DNA from: Fusarium oxysporum f. sp. lycopersici 4287
Lineage: Eukaryota > Ascomycota > Sordariomycetes > Hypocreales > Nectriaceae
Reading direction: 5' to 3'
Length of the DNA: 64,000 nucleotides
Assembly (NCBI RefSeq): GCF_000149955.1
Contig: NC_030987.1
Span: forward strand, 1,427,387 to 1,491,386
Shown: positions 9,532 through 20,700 of the stretch, piece by piece
Layout: each line of letters opens with the position of its first letter
Position numbering within the stretch: position 1 is the first letter of the stretch
Made by a program: the position numbers and the translations under genes
The notes under the pieces: generated by a model
The model's database searches: none
What the model was told of the DNA's origin: nothing
The model's input: only the letters and a program-made list of their open reading frames with translations

Positions 9532-12500
9532 AAAAGGGGACTGGCTGTGAGGTGTATATCTGGTAGACCTGGATAGAAGACGACTAGAGGTGTACGATCA
9601 CATCGAATGATTCCTCCTGGCGGCCAGGGGATTCAGTACTGTACGCTTTACGAATTGTAGACGAAGAATTCACGACTTCCTTTGCCCTAAGCTCCCTAAT
9701 GACAAACTTTCCATGCACAATATCCAACAATATGCTTAACACCCAAGAGACAAACCCTTCTCAAGACAAATGACCTGATCGGCGTTTACGATAAGTCCCT
9801 TTGTTCATGTATGAATAGAACCCAAGTCTCTGGTGTGTACATTTACCAATTTCTTCTTCATCAGGCTCAATATCGAGGAAACCAGACCCTCATTCAATTT
9901 GGGTGGTCAGGCACACAGATAGGCTTAAGTCCTAATCATAGAATGCTTTCTCTCGTACTCAAGGGGCTTCGACCCAAACTCGAAGACGACTACTGTCACT
10001 GCTGGTCCAAGATTACTGTGATGGACAACGTGGGGCCGATCACATTGTGTAATTGCCCTGACTTGGGAGGATCAACAAGATAAGCCAGAGCACAAACATC
10101 TTTCATGATGATCCAATTACCTGACGCCAAGTCAAACATATTGCGTGTTTCCAAGAGCCTGTTATGTTGACATGGTTAGTATCGGGCATCCAAGTTTTGG
10201 ACTTGTCATGTCAACGTGATGCTATCTCAAAAGTGTTTTTGGCTGAATGCATATTTAGCAGTCCTTCCAGCATCATTGATCATTCGTGCTGATCTTGTTA
10301 TTTCGGTGTAAGAGTTGGTATCAGGCCTCATGTCTCTAGGCATGTCAGCCTTGACCAGCTTCACAGCACATGTGTAGGATTGTGACCATGGCGTAGGATT
10401 CAATGGCGCGCAAGTAATTTCATACGAACGTAACGCAACATCGATATGTAACTCTAGTGTCGCACATTGATAGAGTCGACTCACGGACCATGATCACACA
10501 GTCACTTAATCGTAATTGGCATTGCGCGCTGTGACTCTGACATTTTGCAGCCATTGGACCTCAGGCCGAAACTGTTTGCCTTGAAGTTTATTAATACCAT
10601 TAACAACGCCCGCTCATATGCCACCCTCGTCACCCTCGCAGCATTTACACTTTTACATTGATGACTGCAGACCCAACGTTGACGTGGATCAAAAATGCAA
10701 ACTGAAAACTACCAACACTTTCATCGTAGGCCCAACTCAAGGTGCCAACATCAATGGATCTCCTCACCGCGCTGTTTACTCATTTTCTCAAAGTCATTTT
10801 TACGTCTCCATGATAGGCGCAAAGGGCCCCCACGATGTATTTGCCTTGTAAGGCTTACCAACCCTGGTTCGATTCCCGACAGGCAAAATGTAGGCTCGCT
10901 GCATAATTGTCTCAAGATACGCCAATTTTCAAGCGTTGGGTTGCTGTTGGGTCTCCTATGCAGGGATCGAGAGAGACCTATAGTCTCACAAGTTGTGATA
11001 TTGAGGTTGTTTGTTCCCAGACCGCTTTGATAGCCATTTATGAGCGTATAAGAGGCTTCAAGCAGGCCAATGGTAACGACATAATGAGCAAACTAATGTC
11101 TGTTGCCGTTCTGGTGGTTCCATATTATCCAATTGTCTCGTGAGTGAGGGACTCTTTACACAGGGCGGTGGAACTACAGCTGTCAAAAAGCAAATACTGC
11201 GTAAACTCAACCACTCGCCTAATGTTAGGCGAGAGAAAATGTGAATGCTCACAGAGAAAACAAGATATATCGCATATTCATCGACGTCGATTAAACGCCC
11301 GTTTCAGATGCAGGCTCAAAAAGCAGCCCAAGCAGTCGCCTTGCGAGAAATGTATAGAGATGGTGTTTGAAAGTGCTATTATAAGTGATCAACGGACGGA
11401 CGGGAACGGGAGGCCGAGCAATAATGCACGGGGTAAGAAAGTGCACGAAAAGGTATCTAAATCGAGAAGTGAATAGAGAAGCACAAAGACAAACAAGTAT
11501 TGGGTTGCGAGATAAAAACGCAGGATCTCACGGCTTTACCCTCACAGGGCGGCGAGGTTGGGGAAGCCATGCACAAAGAAACGTTACACACTTCCCGTAT
11601 CTCGGGAACGATCAAGTGAATCAAACATATTTAGGAGGAGAGAAGAGAGAAGAGGGAGTCGTGGTATCTTATGAAAGAACGTGAACAATAATGGTATCCC
11701 CAAGCCTGGTAGGACAACATCTGGGTCTCTTCAGTGTGAAGCACAGGGAATGCCGCCGAGAGGCTGAGGATATATGGAAGTGCAGCAGGCCGTTGTGATA
11801 CACCTTATCACTTGCAGTTGAGGCCCCATATGCAGTTCCCCAGCGCTTTAGGATCCGTTACTGGGCTGAGGTTTACATGGTCATTCGTATAACCCTGGTA
11901 TGGAAGCACAGAGTATCTCATCCAAAGCCGTCGTCACAAGACAACGGACAACACTGGTGCTCACATAAAGATGTCGTGCAAGACTGAAATGTTCTCAAGT
12001 ATATGCTGTGTGTAACTTCGGAGGACAGTCCAATGCCAATAATTGGCACTCTCAGATTTCGCAACAAAGCATTAGTTCAAGTTCTTGGTCGTCACCAGAT
12101 CCTGACCGGCAGCATGACATAAAGCATCCGATCGAAGGCTTGATCATGCCTGCACTTCTTCTTTCAGCTCCTATAAGTCATGTTGCCTTGTTCGGTTTCA
12201 CAGATATGATGGGTGCGCAAAGACTATCTCGGCTTATAATGTCAGCTGGAAATATTCTTTGTAACAGTGTCGCCTGGCACATGTCGTATTGCAGGACCAT
12301 CAACTTAATCCTTTGTCGTGTACATCATACACACTATGTCACCGGGTTCTGTCATCTATGTGTGCTACAATAGACACGAACTCTTCAGTTGAGCCTCAAC
12401 ATATTAGACCGCGAACCGGCGTCAAGGCACCAAGGCACCAAGGCGTCTCTCTCGGGACCTGCGTCTAGCACAGCCAATGACGATCCTTCTGAAACCGATT

Positions 12501-15467
12501 CCCTCATTAATACCAAACAGCGCCTTCAAATTCCTATTGCAGTGAAGGCAACTGGAACTTAAGATCACCATGAAATTAACCTGCAACGCGACAACCAACG
12601 ATTGCATATTTGCCGCCCTCGTTTGTGTAGCTGAAAGGCTCCATGACCAACATATGACCTCTTGTTTCCTCATCGTGACGGAAAGGGCTGTATACAAGAG
12701 CGAATGGGGCTCTGCTGCCTGAATCTCATAAGGGTTGCCTTGTTCAGCTAGGTCTTACTCATTGGTGAGATTGAAGGCGCAGGCGCGTATTGGATACCGA
12801 TTGGGTGCCTCGCATGCGGGGGATGACTCCAACAGCCTTGCGAGATTACCGTGCCAAGTGCTGAATGTTATGATCTGTCGTTGGGCTATCGGAGTGCATG
12901 GGGTAGCCGCTTTCACGGGAGTAAGCTGTCTGGAATCTAGGACTTTTCATCTGGAAGCTCGTGGCTCGTGGCTCTCGCGCGAAAGCCACGATATCTAGGA
13001 TGTGAATCCTTCCACAACTAGTCCCTGGAACGTGGGGAGACACTACCGCTTAGACGACGGAGGAAGACCCGTCACCCAGGTATGAAAAGTTGGCCAATTT
13101 CAACAACCATATCGGTAATCAGCTATGTCAACCATACCCTGTACCTGTTGGGTTGATAATCATGATTTGTGATGATGGGTTGTTAATGGCGAATTGTCGA
13201 CAATGCCAGTTGTCCAAAGTGGCGTTCTGTCAAAATTACTCTAAGGCCCAATGCATATATTCCACGCATTCGCGTCAAATCGCCAACACACAACTACCAA
13301 GACCACACCCATAGATGCGCTGCTTCGTGGGAGGCCTGAATTTAAAAGCCGCCCCGTTCTCACCTCAAAGCGATCAAAACAAATCCTAATCGCTCTCGCT
13401 TTCACTTCAACCGTCCGAGCCTGAGGATCGTGAGAGCACACGACAGCACTTCTGCCTGCGCCCCGGCCAGTCGACTCATCTCCATTTCTACCTAAAGGGG
13501 GCAATATTTTTCACTCCTCACTTCGCCTTCCCTGAGGATTTTTTTTTTACAAGAGGCCGAATAGGCACCTGGCGGCCGCCTGGAAGACCCTCGCTTGAGG
13601 GTCTATTGGTCATGCATCAAACTTTGGGCCTCTCTGTCCAGACCTGGATGCCAGCATGATGCTTCTTGTGCCGCTTTCCTTCATGGGAGCATTTGATGAT
13701 AGATGACATCTAGGATCATCGTTGGCACCAACGAGCTATGAGAACACTGGTTCAGCTCTGAGGTTGGTTCATCCCGCGTTATTGATCACCGAGAAAAGGG
13801 GCACCTCGCCCAATCTGTCGGGATTAGCGACATGCAATATTGTATCCAAAGAAGCTGAAATGACAGGTTCAGCTTCTCACCACGCCTCACGGTAGAGGAT
13901 CTACGGCGTGAATGAGTCATGTGCTAATGAGTCTGTTGAGTATTATTTTTCGTACTTCAGCCTTGATTTCTGGCTCAGCGAGGCCTCGTGAGTAGTTTGA
14001 GCTGGAAGACTTGTGAAGCATAGGCTCTGGTGATCGCAGACGTGGAACAGGCTTCCATCTGAGCCACAAGCTGACGAAGGAATACGCTCAAGAGAAACCT
14101 CATATCGTACTCTGTAGAACTGCCATCCAGTCATTCCGAAATGAAGTTGGATGTCGGAACTGTAAATAGGACTTAGTCAGCGACCGCTTTCAAGTAGGTC
14201 TTGTAAGTAAGTGTCCGAGATCCCATGGGCGAACCGTGGCGGCATTGAACAACTCTTCACAGAGGGGTGGTTTTCAACCCCCCTCCCCCCCCCCCCCAAA
14301 AAAAAAAACAAAAAAACACCGACTTTAAACTTATGGAATCGGGCGCGAGGCATGGCCCTTGTCCTAGTTCGCCCACCACCATATAAACAAAAAACGAAGA
14401 TTTGCTTGGTATATATACCTGGAGTTGCTTTTCTTCAAGTTATATGTTCTAATATTCAAAGATTTAGCTGCCACAATTGTGTCGATTTACTGGGGCCATT
14501 TTTTATACTACCACTCATTTATTCCCCTACCTACGTCCTTGGCGAAAGTAGTTAACTTACTACTTTCGTCGGTGCATGGTTCCTACATTATCGCTGGCCA
14601 GTGGCACGCTCCCACGAAGCTAACCGCTTTACCCAACTATGCCTGTTTTGCAGTTCAAAGGTTGATATATATATATTATTGTGTTACAGACACGCAGCAA
14701 CTTGGCTGTGTTTTGGAAGGTCAACGAGGTATGTTTACTATTGCAAAATGAACGCGAGAAGCTAGGCTTCTTTGATGAGGGGCATTTGATGCTAATGTGC
14801 CGCAGAGCCTCAAACGAGGCAACCGTACCGGGCGAACCAGGCAGCCTTGAGCCCACCCTCTCATCATCAATATCACAAAATTTCCAATTGCATATTGATT
14901 GCATTTCGTTCGCAAGGGAAGACCGCGTTCCCACCATCTCAGATTGAACTGAGACTGCACATATCAGCGGGTAAGATAATGAAACCAGCCTTTTATCCGA
15001 TCCTCTCAGCTGTTGTTTCCTTTTTTGCGAACCATCAGCCCAGCCCAGCCAAGCCAATTGTGAATTGTGGCTGCTTGGTTGACCACCCCTCACTCAAAGC
15101 CAAACATGGAACCCAACCCCCAATGGCGATGCTGGACAAACCTGGAACCTTGGTGGATATACGTCAGGCAGTCCCTGAACGAGAACAAGGCCGCATTGGT
15201 ACCCGCCACTCACTTGCTTCCACCTCTTGCCCTGTCTTGTCTACCTACCTTACATGCATCTGTATCCCTTGGGATCTAACCTTTTGCTTCTCCTTCTCTC
15301 CTTCTCTGTAACAATCACAGCATAATTATGGTTGACCGAATTCTGTACTGCAGAATTCTCTTCATTTGACAGTTTCTCACTCTTCTCTAGCTCTCTCTCT
15401 CTCCCTCACTCACAGGCGCGCGCCGGTTGGGCTCGGCACGGTCTCCCATGCTTTGTCATAGCCTAAC
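9532..15467. other. Gene-poor region without a supportable gene
   Basis: About 5.9 kb. All ORFs are under 160 codons, overlap on both strands, and show no family motif or convincing intron-joined extension. Recognisable items are: a three-unit CAAGGCAC-type short tandem (12423-12446), a degenerate tRNA-like stretch (10838-10885), a C-run followed by an A-run (14285-14318), a pyrimidine-rich stretch near 15384-15415 and an inverted repeat GAATTCTG/CAGAATTC with a 5-bp loop (15338-15358) just upstream of the next gene. The right end must contain the promoter and leader of the Est1-like gene. A non-coding transcript cannot be excluded. Confidence 0.5.
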
Positions 15468-17788
15468 ATGGCAGGCATTACGGACAAATGGGTCCGACAT
15501 TTGAGGACTCGCGACCGCCAGGACAAAGCAGATTCACACTCTTTTACGTGCGATATCTGCGGCGATGAAATCAAGACGTTAGAAGCTTGGCTCGAACACG
15601 CCAAATCCGATCAGGAGCATCAGGAAAAGTGGCCGACGCTGGAATCAGCGCAACTATCATACGTTAATAAGGGGTCAGTTCACTCCCCAGCTCGGTTCAG
15701 TGGTATCGCTGTACCTGCATAGCAATATACATACTCATTCATCTTCTTCTTGCAGATCCAATAGACCAAATAGTCAGGACTCCAATAGCAGGAAGCGACG
15801 TGCAGACACCACCAATGGGACTACAGGGGACCAAACCACAACGGGCACTGCAGTCGATCAAGACCGAGATGCCGATGGCCACCAGGCAAAGCGTCGGTCG
15901 CCTGAACCGGGCGCTCAAGGCCGTAGCCGTGCCCGTAATGACTACCGGAACGACTACGGGGGTCGGCCCCACCAGAACACATCAGGCCGCCAGCTCTGGA
16001 CCTCCGATGATGGTGTTCAGCAAAAGTCACAGGGTCAAGGGCGGGCTGTCTCTCTTGGTTCGCCCAGGCAAGGGCCTACCAAGGCAAACAGACCTACCCA
16101 GCCTGCCACACAACAAGTCAGTCGGCCTTCATCCAATGATGATGAGTCCACCTCCAAGATGATGCGTCAGCCAGAGACAAGACCCATCTCACAAGATCAG
16201 CTTGTCGCAGAGGTGAAAGGCATCTACGCAGGATTGGTCATGGTTGAGACAAAGTGCATCGAAGTTGACAATGCCCAATCATCCAACACTGATGCTAATT
16301 CAAAACTTAACAACGAACAATGGCAGGCTTTGATTGCACTTCACCGAACACTCCTCCATGAGCATCATGACTTCTTTCTCGCAAGTCAACACCCCTCTGC
16401 CAGCCCTGCTTTGCGAAGGTTGGCTTCCAAGTATGCTATGCCTGCTCGTATGTGGCGACACGGCATTCACTCGTTTCTTGAACTTCTTCGACATCGTCTG
16501 CCTGCCTCTCTAGAGCACATGCTCACCTTTCTGTATTTGGCTTACAGTATGATGGCCTTGCTATACGAAACTGTGCCTGCTTTTGAGGATACGTGGATCG
16601 AGTGTCTTGGAGACCTTGGTAGATATCGCATGGCCATTGAGGACGACGATATCAGAGACCGTGAGGTGTGGACTGGCGTAAGTCGTCACTGGTACAGCAA
16701 AGCATCTGATAAGTCCCCTACTACGGGTAGACTTTATCACCATCTGGCCATCTTGGCCCGTCCCAATGCCCTGCAGCAGCTGTACTACTACACAAAGTCC
16801 CTCTGTGTTCCTATTCCATTTTCAAGCGCACGGGAAAGTATAATGACGTTGTTTGATCCTGTGTTGAACAACAATACGGCCCGTCTTGCCCCTGTTGATG
16901 CTGCATTCGTGCGCGCTCATGGAATCCTCTTCTCTGGGAAGTCCCGAGACCAGTTGCCAGAGTCAACGGATAGCTTTATTGATTCACTTGATGGTCATAT
17001 TGGTCGGGTAACTAAGCGATGGTTGGAATCAGGGTCAGTCGGCATTGAAAAGTCGTTCGAACTAAACTAACTCCAGCAGATATTATATTGCCATTGCTCT
17101 GTCATGTTCTCTACTCGGGTATGGTGCTGAGTCCAATGTTCTTATGCGGGCCATGTCCAAGAAGCCCGAAGAGACTGACGTCACCATGGATGGGAACACA
17201 ATCTCCGAGGCTACCCCTGACGAGACATTCAAGCTTGCGCTTGATTTTGCAACCCGGACGATTTCGCGAGTTCTTTATCGCTGGGGAGACACCAATACGT
17301 TGCCTTTCGTGCATTCCATCCTGGTCTTCATGAATTTCATGACACAGTATCCAGCGGCTATTTCCCATTTGGAGGACGCATATCCCTGGAAACTAACTTC
17401 CATTATGCTTAACACTCTCTTGCTTTCCTGCGAGCCTGGGTATGAGATTCGTGGCCACTTCCGCCTACCGGAAAAGGACCGGCTCCCGCACCCGTTGCCC
17501 GAGGACTTTGCCATGCGAGGCCTGCTCTACGCCGAGGACTACTTCCCCAACGACTGGTTCAGTAATGACAAGATAGACGAGGACGAGAAGTACTTTGAGT
17601 TACCGTCTGTCTCGGAAGAGCGCAAGGACCGTATCCTGTCCCTTGGATACAAGATTGCATCCTCAGGTAACTGGCTTCTTTGGAATGGAGAAACTCGCCA
17701 ATTCGAGGTTCCAGAAAAGTATAACGTCAAAATAAACCTGGACAGCAGGCAAAAGGACAACGCCGAGTTACAGAACATGCCCATATGA
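15468..17788 (+). CDS. Est1/SMG7-type (Est1 DNA/RNA-binding domain) protein with N-terminal C2H2 finger
   Basis: Three exons: 15468-15673, 15756-17033, 17080-17788, about 730 residues; both introns (82 and 46 nt) split a Gly codon at phase 2 with GGTCAGT donors. Residues 28-51 carry a zinc-finger-like CDIC...H(6)H pattern (C28, C31, H44, H51). Residues about 70-220 are basic and disordered. From about residue 240 the family core appears: DFFLASQHPSASPALRRLA, MPARMWRHGIHSFLELLRHR, LYETVPAFEDTWIECLGDLG, then RYRMAIEDDD, SRHWYSKASDKSPTTGRLYH and HLAILARPNALQQLYYYTKS. This is the 14-3-3-like/alpha-helical core shared by Est1, SMG5/6/7 and fungal Esl proteins, which work in telomerase recruitment or mRNA decay. 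No PIN-nuclease signature is evident at the C-terminus, so an SMG6-like endonuclease is unlikely. Telomere versus mRNA-decay role cannot be decided from sequence. Fold assignment strong. Confidence 0.88.
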
Positions 17789-20700
17789 GCTCACTGTCGG
17801 CTAATTTGGCAGGGTATTCTCCATGCTCACACATTAGCAAGCTAACAGTGTTGGCATGGAAGTGTCCTGCCAAAACAGTTGAGATATGCCATGCCAGGCA
17901 TTTTGCTCCGACTCTTGACTGTCACCAAGACAAGTATAAAGCCTCTGGATAGACATTGGTCCATTTCACAGTATCTTCCAAGTAGCCAGGCCTACCGGCA
18001 CCAACGTGGATGTCTCCGTTTATGCCAAACAAAGGGGTACTTCATTGGAGCCAGCCAGAACAATAGCTTGGATATGGACCCGCCCACGCTTCCCCTACAC
18101 GGATGGATATCATCTTTAAACACCATATCTCACCCATGCTATCACCGTATCGAATTCAACATGTTTATTGATCAAATCTTGGACACCCGGAAGACTTTGT
18201 GATTATTTGACACGCTACTGGGCCCCGGAGCAGTATTTTCGGGTGCTCCGAAGGTGGAGAACCAAACGTTATGTTGACGTTTGCTCTCGTTAACCCAGCC
18301 CGGTATTCTTCTATAAAGAATACCTGGTACAAGGTTGCGCCCAAGAAATTGCCCATCAAGACACTAACTCTATTTCTTTGGACAAACCGCTATTTTTGAT
18401 ACGTTTCAGGCCTTGTTACCGATGAGCCAGGCCTTATGTCCGAGTGAGCCTCTCACCCAATTCGCTCTTTTGGTTCACTGACATTTCCTGTCGTTCTTTT
18501 TGAGTGTTGTTGCTTTTCCTTATCGCTATTTTAATTTTCTTCCTTGTATGTACTTGCTACTCCTGTTTTAGCGCTCTGAGTGGGTTATCCAGATTGTATG
18601 TTGAACCTATCAAGCGTGTACATATTGTATTTCTTTTATTGTCTTTTACGTCGCTTTACATTTGTAGCGACAATGGGTGGCAGTTTGTGTACTATTCGGG
18701 TGTTGGGGGATTATTAGAAAGAAGGAGAGGAAAGTATGGACTCATGAATAGATACCTGACCGAGTAGAATGATACATGTTAATTGGTCAATTGACCTGTT
18801 ATAAAATAATCAAGGCTGGCAATGGCTAAGGTATGATAGCATCACATCACAAGTGTCATAGGGAGCGGGAAGTGGAGTCTCCCGCGCTTCCCGCCCCCAC
18901 ATTTGGACACTTGCATTAGGCGTACCGAACTGTCGGGTCAATTTGGGGGCCAAAAATGCGACACTTGGCCAACATTTCAGGCCATCTGCAGGATAACGTA
19001 CCCAGAAAAAAAGTACTGGGATCATATGTATCGGCAGTCGAAATATGTTTGATTTTCATGACGCAGACAATTTGGCTGCAAATTCAAAGTCTACTGTCGC
19101 GGATAGTGCGGAATGGCTAGAAACGCGGCCATGGCATGATTTTGACGTTGCTAGTGTGTAGCTCGCATAGTGTAGGATTTTTAGGTGCGACGAATCGGAA
19201 AAAAGGGAGGCCCAGGCGGCGTCATGCACATGTTGATGGGTTGTCTAATACGTATCCAGCTACCGTTTGTGATGCACTGAAACGTGTGGGAGGAGCTGGT
19301 CGCTTGTTTTGGGTGGCATTGGGCATCACTGCGGGATATATGGATGGGCCAGTTGGATGAAGGATTGCGAATCTATCGAGAGTCTGATCAAGACTAGAGA
19401 TTATCAAGTTTATTTGATATTAAAAGGCGTCGGATATGCGGGAGTCAGTAGCACATGTCATCTGGTCAACCAATTTGGGCCAATAGCAGCACTCTGACTA
19501 TGCCAGATATCGACTGAGAGTTTTTGAGGCCGCGAATCAGGCTCATACTTGTATCTTATAAAGTTTGAGAGCATGAAGTAACGATGGACGATTTGACGCG
19601 GCAATGTTGTGATGCAGTAAGGGCATCTGTGGTACCGGCAGTTCAGTTGAGGCATGATTCTTCCACATCCTGAAGCTATTCACTTTGACGGAGTATCAAC
19701 AGTATGAAATTGTACATAGATGATACATGGCTTGATATATACGAATGTACTATAATACCTTATGCTCTGTGCCGTTGTTCTAGCCTTGCCACAGTAATAC
19801 ACCTTAGGCAAATCCGCACTGAAGAGTAACTTGAGAACGAGGTGAAAAGGGCACCTTCCGGATTTGCATCTCCAAATTGAGTGTAAGGTATTTAGAGTTT
19901 ACCAAAGAATCTGCTCTTCGGCCACTAGTCAGTTTCAGCCCCACGGGGTCTTTCTTAAAAGTGAAGCTAAGGTATTCGCCAAATCAAGGCAAGAGACAGA
20001 GGTCAGAGTACTGAGATCGAGCTTCAGCGAGGTCAGCGGCAGCCAATCAGGTTAATCGGATTAAAGCCCTTCCGTGTTCAAAGCTACAGGCAACGAATTG
20101 GGTTGCCCTCCGCTTGAGGCGGCCCCGGAGGGTAGTCGTAAAATATCCCCTGTATGGAGATCGAAGAAAATCTCCCCTTTGAGAAGAAAATTCCCTCTTT
20201 TGGCGCTAGGGATAGCTTCAAGAAGAGACCAAGCAGGAGACTAAGCAAGAGATACAACAAGAAGACCATAGGGTCAAGCTAGGCAGAGGCCTTTGCCTCG
20301 CCTAGGACGACAGCCTGTCAGCATCAGGGTCTTGTAGATACTGCATCAAGATATCCTAGCATTTTCTCGGGAGCTCGATTATAGGAATATTAGAACTACA
20401 TAAGATACCCCTACTAAGATTTTATGGACTAAACGTAGAGAGGCTCTCGGTCGTGACGTGATATAAAACAAAGAAAGAGCATCCAGTCACGACTTTGTTT
20501 ACAAGAAAGGTAGAGAGACAAGTTTCCCGATACCAGGCTCAACCACAGAAAACGTTTCAACTCAAGCATATCAGAACCAAGATAGTGCCAGCTCTGAGGT
20601 ATGCTAAGATGCTGCTGAGTACATTTGCTGCTTAATTACAACATCAATATAATCGTTATATTACTCCTACATAGGCATGAACTGAAAGCCATATCGGGCA

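Noticed and set aside
9811..10083. 90-codon plus-strand ORF
   Set aside because: No family signature, no plausible splice-joined neighbours; position in otherwise empty DNA fits chance.
14285..14318. C13 run followed by A-rich run
   Set aside because: Probably a simple homopolymer junction or assembly-sensitive site; no feature can be attached to it.
14629..15093. 154-codon minus-strand ORF
   Set aside because: Overlaps open frames on both strands, is Ser/Cys-biased and has no recognisable motif.
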